64,000 nt of DNA from Pseudomonadota bacterium. GTDB lineage: Bacteria > Myxococcota_A > UBA796 > SXON01. The first letter of the stretch is position 1. The number at the start of each line of letters is the position of its first letter. A program made the translations under genes and the position numbers. The notes below the pieces were generated by a model, which worked only from the letters and a program-made list of their open reading frames with translations, was not told the origin of the DNA and searched no databases. The DNA is taken from assembly GCA_030684355.1 (NCBI GenBank), contig JAUXTN010000231.1, forward strand, positions 1-64,000. Reading direction: 5' to 3'. Positions 61,101-64,000 of the stretch are shown one piece after another.

Positions 61101-61718
61101 GGCGTCGAGCCCGTCCTCGGGATCTGCGAGCAGCACGATGGCGCGCCCGCGAGGCAAGTGCCCCTCCCAGCGCGCCGGTCGCCACCCCTCTTCGACGGCC
61201 TGGCGTACCAACCATCGGATCAACGTGGAGACGCCGGCGCCGGGGTCACCACACACTGACACGATGCCCGTCGACGCCTTCCGCAGCTTCACCCGAAGCC
61301 CATCCGCGTCCAGGCGCCCATCTGACGAGAAGACCGGAGGGAGCACGAACCCGTCATCGAAGTGCACCGGGCCGAGGTCCTCGAAGCCGGGAAGCCAGAG
61401 AACGTCCTCGTCGACGCGGTCGACGCGGAGCACCGCCCGAAGGTCGGCGCGCAAGTCGTCAGGGGTGCAGTGGAGGGCCCCGGCCAGTGCCGCGAGGCGC
61501 TGTGGCGCTTCGAAGAAGTAGGTGAGCCCACGTTTTTCCCCGCGTCGGAAGTCTCCCACGTAGCCGGCGACGTTCTTGTGGTAGTCCTTGCCGCCGCGCT
61601 CGGCCGCGCTGTCGAGGTCCATCTCCTTCGCGAGCGCGAAGTCGCTCAAACCGAACCTCGGCTGGAGCCGCGCGAGCCAATCCCGGCGCTGGGCCTCGGT
61701 GAGCAGGTAGCGGGACAT
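58181..61718 (-). pseudogene. Large HTH / P-loop helical-repeat protein, interrupted by a frameshift at a G8 tract
   Basis: From ATG 61718 one frame encodes ~770 residues of convincing protein: a helix-turn-helix-like start (FALAKEMDLDSAAERGG, APQRLAALAGALHCTPDDL), a P-loop VCGDPGAGVST in which Val163 stands where Lys is expected, then a long helical region. At 59403-59410 a run of eight G residues (minus strand) shifts the frame. The downstream frame continues as GGRVGPLWREVVEAGVPTSD for another ~405 residues to TGA 58181. Removing one G restores a single ~1178-residue protein. It may be a pseudogene, a slippage-expressed or phase-variable gene, or a sequencing error. It is divergent from the viperin gene and coupled to the EEP gene, so it is probably a STAND-like defence sensor or regulator. 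Confidence 0.7.
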
Positions 61719-61760
61719 CGGAACCTCCGAGGCGAAGGGTAACCGACGCGGCCGAGCAGG

Positions 61761-61819
61761 CTCCGTACGGACTCCGTACGAATGGACGGTGGGAGCGCGG
61801 CACTACGGACTCCGTACGG
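61761..61819. promoter_or_regulatory. Repeated palindrome operator between HTH gene and viperin gene
   Basis: CTCCGTACG occurs three times (61761, 61772, 61810) in the same direction. Each contains CGTACG; two are the full palindrome CCGTACGG (61763-61770, 61812-61819). The first two are 11 bases apart, one helical turn. The site lies between divergent starts and probably controls both; the HTH-containing neighbour is a candidate binder. Confidence 0.65.
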
Positions 61820-61869
61820 CCCGAGGGCACGAGAGGCGGGCGAAGCTGAAGGCTCAACTCGGAGCCCCC

Positions 61870-62697
61870 GTGATCATCCCCGCCGTCAACTTTCACCTTC
61901 TCAAGCCCTGTAACGCGCGGTGCCGCTTCTGTTTCGCCACCTTTCGCGATGTCGATGGCGAGCTGGCGGTCGACGATGCGTTGCGTGTGATCGACGCCCT
62001 CCGCGACGCCGGCGCCGAGAAGCTCAACTTCGCGGGTGGCGAGCCGACGCTCCACCGCCACCTCGACCGGCTGGTGGCTCACGCGAAGCGCTCCGGGCTC
62101 GTCACGAGCGTCGTGACGAACGGGTTCAAGCTGGACCGCCTGCTGGACACCCACGCCGGCGACCTCGACTGGGTGGGCCTGTCGGTGGATTCGGCGGACG
62201 AGGCGGTCGAGGTCGAGCTCGGGCGCAGTCGGGGCGACCACGTCCGCCGCTCCCTCGCCTTGGCGGACCGCTGCCGCGAGGAGGGGGTGCGCGTGAAGCT
62301 CAACACCGTGGTGACGGCGTTGAACTGCCGGGAAGACATGAGCGCCTTCGTACGCCGGTTCCAGCCCGAGCGCTGGAAGGTGTTCCAGGTGCTCCCGATG
62401 GCGGGACAGAACGACGGGGACGTCGAGACGTTGCTCATTGACGACGACACGTTCCGCGCCTTCGTCGAGCGGCACGCGCCCCTGATGGCCGAGGGCCTCG
62501 GCCCGGTCGCCGAGCGCAACGACGACATGCAGGGCTCCTACGTGATGGTCGACCCGCTCGGCCGCTTCTTCGGGAACGCCACCGGGCGTCACGTCTACAG
62601 CGCGCCGATCCTCGAGGTCGGCGTAGAGGCCGCGCTCGCCCAGGTCGGCGTCTCCACCGCGAAGTTCGAAGCTCGCGGCGGGCGGTACGCATGGTAG
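61870..62697 (+). CDS. Prokaryotic viperin (pVip), radical SAM antiviral nucleotide dehydratase
   Basis: The GTG at 61870 has GGAG 5 bases upstream and gives 275 residues; the longer GTG at 61789 is an alternative. The radical-SAM cluster CxxxCxxC is Cys14-Cys18-Cys21 in CNARCRFCFATF, the same form as viperin. NFAGGEPTLH, LDWVGLSVDSADE, KLNTVVTALNC, ERWKVFQVLPMAGQND and the C-terminal MVDPLGRFFGN / YSAPI match prokaryotic viperins. Viperins remove water from CTP, GTP or UTP to make ddhNTPs, chain terminators that block phage transcription. Usual pVip neighbours include nucleotide kinases; here it is a DUF2325 gene, overlapping by 7 bases. Confidence 0.9.
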   Translation: MIIPAVNFHLLKPCNARCRFCFATFRDVDGELAVDDALRVIDALRDAGAEKLNFAGGEPTLHRHLDRLVAHAKRSGLVTSVVTNGFKLDRLLDTHAGDLDWVGLSVDSADEAVEVELGRSRGDHVRRSLALADRCREEGVRVKLNTVVTALNCREDMSAFVRRFQPERWKVFQVLPMAGQNDGDVETLLIDDDTFRAFVERHAPLMAEGLGPVAERNDDMQGSYVMVDPLGRFFGNATGRHVYSAPILEVGVEAALAQVGVSTAKFEARGGRYAW

Positions 62698-62957
62698 CCG
62701 CACCTCCGACGCTCCGCGTCGCGGTGCTCGGCGGCGATGCCCGGCAACAGGGCCGGTGGTTGGAGCTGGGTACGCCAGTCTACTTCCAGGCCCGCCGGTT
62801 CGGCGGGAACGGCGAGCTGCGCCGGTTGGAGAGTGCGCTCCGCTCAGGGACCATCGACCGCGTCGTCATTCTCGCCCGCTGGAACGGGCACTCCGCCACC
62901 ACCAAGGTGCGCCGCCTTTGCCGTAGCCGTGGTGTCCCCGTCACCGTCGTCCCCTGA
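62691..62957 (+). CDS. DUF2325-family protein coupled to viperin
   Basis: The ATG lies within the last codons of the viperin gene. The 88-residue product (LRVAVLGGDARQQGRWLELG, YFQARRFGGNGELRRLESAL, DRVVILARWNGHSATTKVRR, SRGVPVTVV) fits DUF2325: a small Rossmann-like fold with a GG turn near the start, a conserved W/SH pair (NGHS) and a final GVPV strand. DUF2325 has no established enzymatic role. The strict overlap suggests a stoichiometric partner of viperin, for example substrate delivery or regulation. Confidence 0.75.
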   Translation: MVAAPPTLRVAVLGGDARQQGRWLELGTPVYFQARRFGGNGELRRLESALRSGTIDRVVILARWNGHSATTKVRRLCRSRGVPVTVVP

Positions 62958-63030
62958 CCGTCCCCGTCGACGCCGGGTGGCTCCCGACGTCGACATCACC
63001 GCTCCCACGAGGGGCAAAGGAGAAGCAGCC

Positions 63031-63186
63031 ATGTCCGAGAAGAAGTCCACCCCCATGACCCCGCAGGATGCGTCACGCATCCAGAGCAACGCCGACAAGA
63101 CCGGCACCAACCAAGGCTTCAAGGAGCGGGCGCAGAGCGCCGGCGACAAGAACGCCAACCAGGGGAAGGTGCCCGCGAAGGAGTAG
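63031..63186 (+). CDS. Small SMP-like stress protein
   Basis: The ATG is preceded by AAAGGAG at good spacing. The 51-residue hydrophilic product (MSEKKSTPMTPQDASRIQSN..FKERAQSAGDKNANQGKVPA) has the TPxxASRIQS and RAQSAxxKN features of small seed-maturation-protein-like bacterial proteins. These are intrinsically disordered and stress-associated; function is not established. It lies 73 bases after the DUF2325 gene in the same direction. Confidence 0.7.
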   Translation: MSEKKSTPMTPQDASRIQSNADKTGTNQGFKERAQSAGDKNANQGKVPAKE

Positions 63187-63584
63187 AGGTGAGCGGCCGG
63201 CCGCCGTCGGGGGCCGTCCCCGGCGGCGTGCCCACCCTCCGGAGCCCACCGAGAGCGACAACCTCGCGCGAGCGGCTGGTGGAGATCCTGAGCGCGTTCG
63301 CGGGGGAGTATCGCCCCCATCTGAGGCCGGCTTTCGGGGAGTCCCCCAGCTGCTCATCCCGGGCCTCGGGGGCCTCGGGGAGGGGGGATGAACGGCTCGC
63401 CAGATCAGGAACTGGACGTCGGGCTGACGCGAGTGGCCGTCCCGCATCGCGAAATTCTCGCGGGAGTGCATCTCCCAGCGGAAGCCCTGTCCGACCCCGA
63501 GGATGATGCCTTCGCGGCGCCGAAGCCGCCGGCCGCCTCGTCGCTGTCGGGGCAACCCGGAGGGGGAGACGCTGTCTTCCTCTC
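63187..63584. other. Stretch without a convincing gene
   Basis: Several overlapping frames exist on both strands, but they are rich in Arg/Ser/Pro, lack a recognisable family and have no good start sites. Nothing else was recognised here. Confidence 0.4.
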
Positions 63585-64000
63585 TCAAGCATTGGCCGCA
63601 CGCACCTTTGCAACAGGGGCAGGGGCGATTTCGGGCCCTCCGCTCCGCTGGCTGTGCGCACCCCGCACCAGCGACTTTACGACATCTCTGGTTATCGAGA
63701 CCTGTTGATCGGTGGCTTGCTCGCCCGCCTGGTGGATCAATTCAACCGCGAGCGCCACGCGCTGAAGGCGGATCAAGTGATCCGAATACTCGGAGGCGAG
63801 CCGTTGTGAACGACGGTACAGCGCGAGAAAGCCGGCCCCAACGGCCTCAAGGCTCACGCCAGCACCCACACCCGTGAGGACCTTCGGGTCAGCGCCATGG
63901 AATCCAACGGCGACGACCGAGAGCACCATCGTCGCGAAGCCGGCGGTCATGGCGATTAGAGCCCAGTAGAAGCTTACACGGGCTTGTTCCTGGTTAATCG
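63585..64000 (-). CDS. Membrane protein resembling the TRADD-N-associated two-TM domain (5' partial)
   Basis: The frame is open to the right edge (INQEQARVSFYWALIAM..) and ends at 63585. Two spans are visible, SFYWALIAMTAGFATMVLSV and KVLTGVGAGVSLEAVGAGFL, followed by an amphipathic helix (LYRRSQRLASEYSDHLIRLQ, RVALAVELIHQAG). This matches my recollection of the cyanobacterial TRADD-N-associated two-transmembrane domain in bacterial conflict proteins: QEQARVSFYW, two spans, then SxxYxDxLxRLQ. If so, the missing N-terminal part may carry a TRADD-N or other death-like domain. Confidence 0.6.
   Translation of the reverse strand, partial: INQEQARVSFYWALIAMTAGFATMVLSVVAVGFHGADPKVLTGVGAGVSLEAVGAGFLALYRRSQRLASEYSDHLIRLQRVALAVELIHQAGEQATDQQVSITRDVVKSLVRGAHSQRSGGPEIAPAPVAKVRAANA

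Noticed and set aside
63073..63661. Minus-strand frames of 171 and 180 codons after the SMP-like gene
   Set aside because: They overlap each other and the small SMP-like gene, have Arg/Pro/Ser-rich text and no family resemblance.
1..64000. tRNA genes or CRISPR arrays
   Set aside because: No cloverleaf with a GTTCGA arm and CCA-adjacent stem, and no regularly spaced 25-40-bp repeats with unique spacers were found by eye. A tRNA search program would be decisive.

Overview
This is a very GC-rich bacterial chromosome segment with long overlapping open frames on both strands, GTG/TTG starts and many 4-base gene overlaps. Metal-binding-repeat lipoproteins, thrombospondin-type-3/OmpA surface proteins, FG-GAP and subtilase proteins, Ser/Thr kinase and FHA signalling, and a MYXO-CTERM-like sorting tail together suggest a myxobacterium-like organism (Myxococcota or a relative). 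This is inferred from gene content only; no rRNA or tRNA gene was seen.

Layout. 0-3.1 kb: the end of what looks like a natural-product cluster (FAD oxidoreductase fused to an acyl carrier domain, then an alpha/beta hydrolase fused to a hotdog thioesterase). 3.2-12.8 kb: secreted or envelope proteins without known function, interspersed with debris of mobile genes: a phd-type antitoxin stub, a truncated and frameshifted AbiEii-like gene, two copies of a transposase-like C-terminus and an ATP-binding-regulator fragment. 12.8-17.5 kb: a MopE-repeat beta-helix lipoprotein and a two-component system. 17.5-26.7 kb: a cell-wall and phospho-signalling operon, FhaA-like, second FHA protein, PP2C phosphatase, a single-chain SEDS glycosyltransferase/penicillin-binding transpeptidase, and a kinase-like protein. 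Its order recalls the actinobacterial fhaA-fhaB-pstP-rodA-pbpA-pknA operon, but rodA and pbpA are fused. An FHA-GGDEF protein lies just upstream. 26.8-41 kb: surface proteins, Nudix hydrolase, two subtilases, a PilZ-like protein, small lipoproteins and a CoA transferase. 41.2-51.2 kb: threonyl-tRNA synthetase without a TGS domain, then an acyl-CoA carboxylase / hydratase / beta-keto-acid cleavage catabolic cluster ending in strong hairpins.

51.2-64 kb reads as an antiviral defence island. On the minus strand a two-gene operon encodes a 1424-residue TIR / NB-ARC-like STAND / TPR / second AAA ATPase protein, followed with a 4-base overlap by a degenerate ATPase fused to a nucleoside-phosphorylase-like domain. 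The pair is flanked by an 18-bp direct repeat embedded in two related gene tails, and its right edge cuts an endonuclease/exonuclease/phosphatase gene. Next comes a large HTH/P-loop protein with a one-base frameshift at a G8 tract. It is divergent from a prokaryotic viperin (radical SAM) that overlaps a DUF2325 gene, with a repeated palindrome CCGTACGG between them. The window ends in a partial gene resembling the TRADD-N-associated two-TM membrane domain.

The most novel candidates are the TIR-STAND-AAA plus ATPase-PNP operon, the viperin plus DUF2325 pair with its divergent HTH protein, and the fused SEDS-PBP within a kinase/phosphatase/FHA operon.
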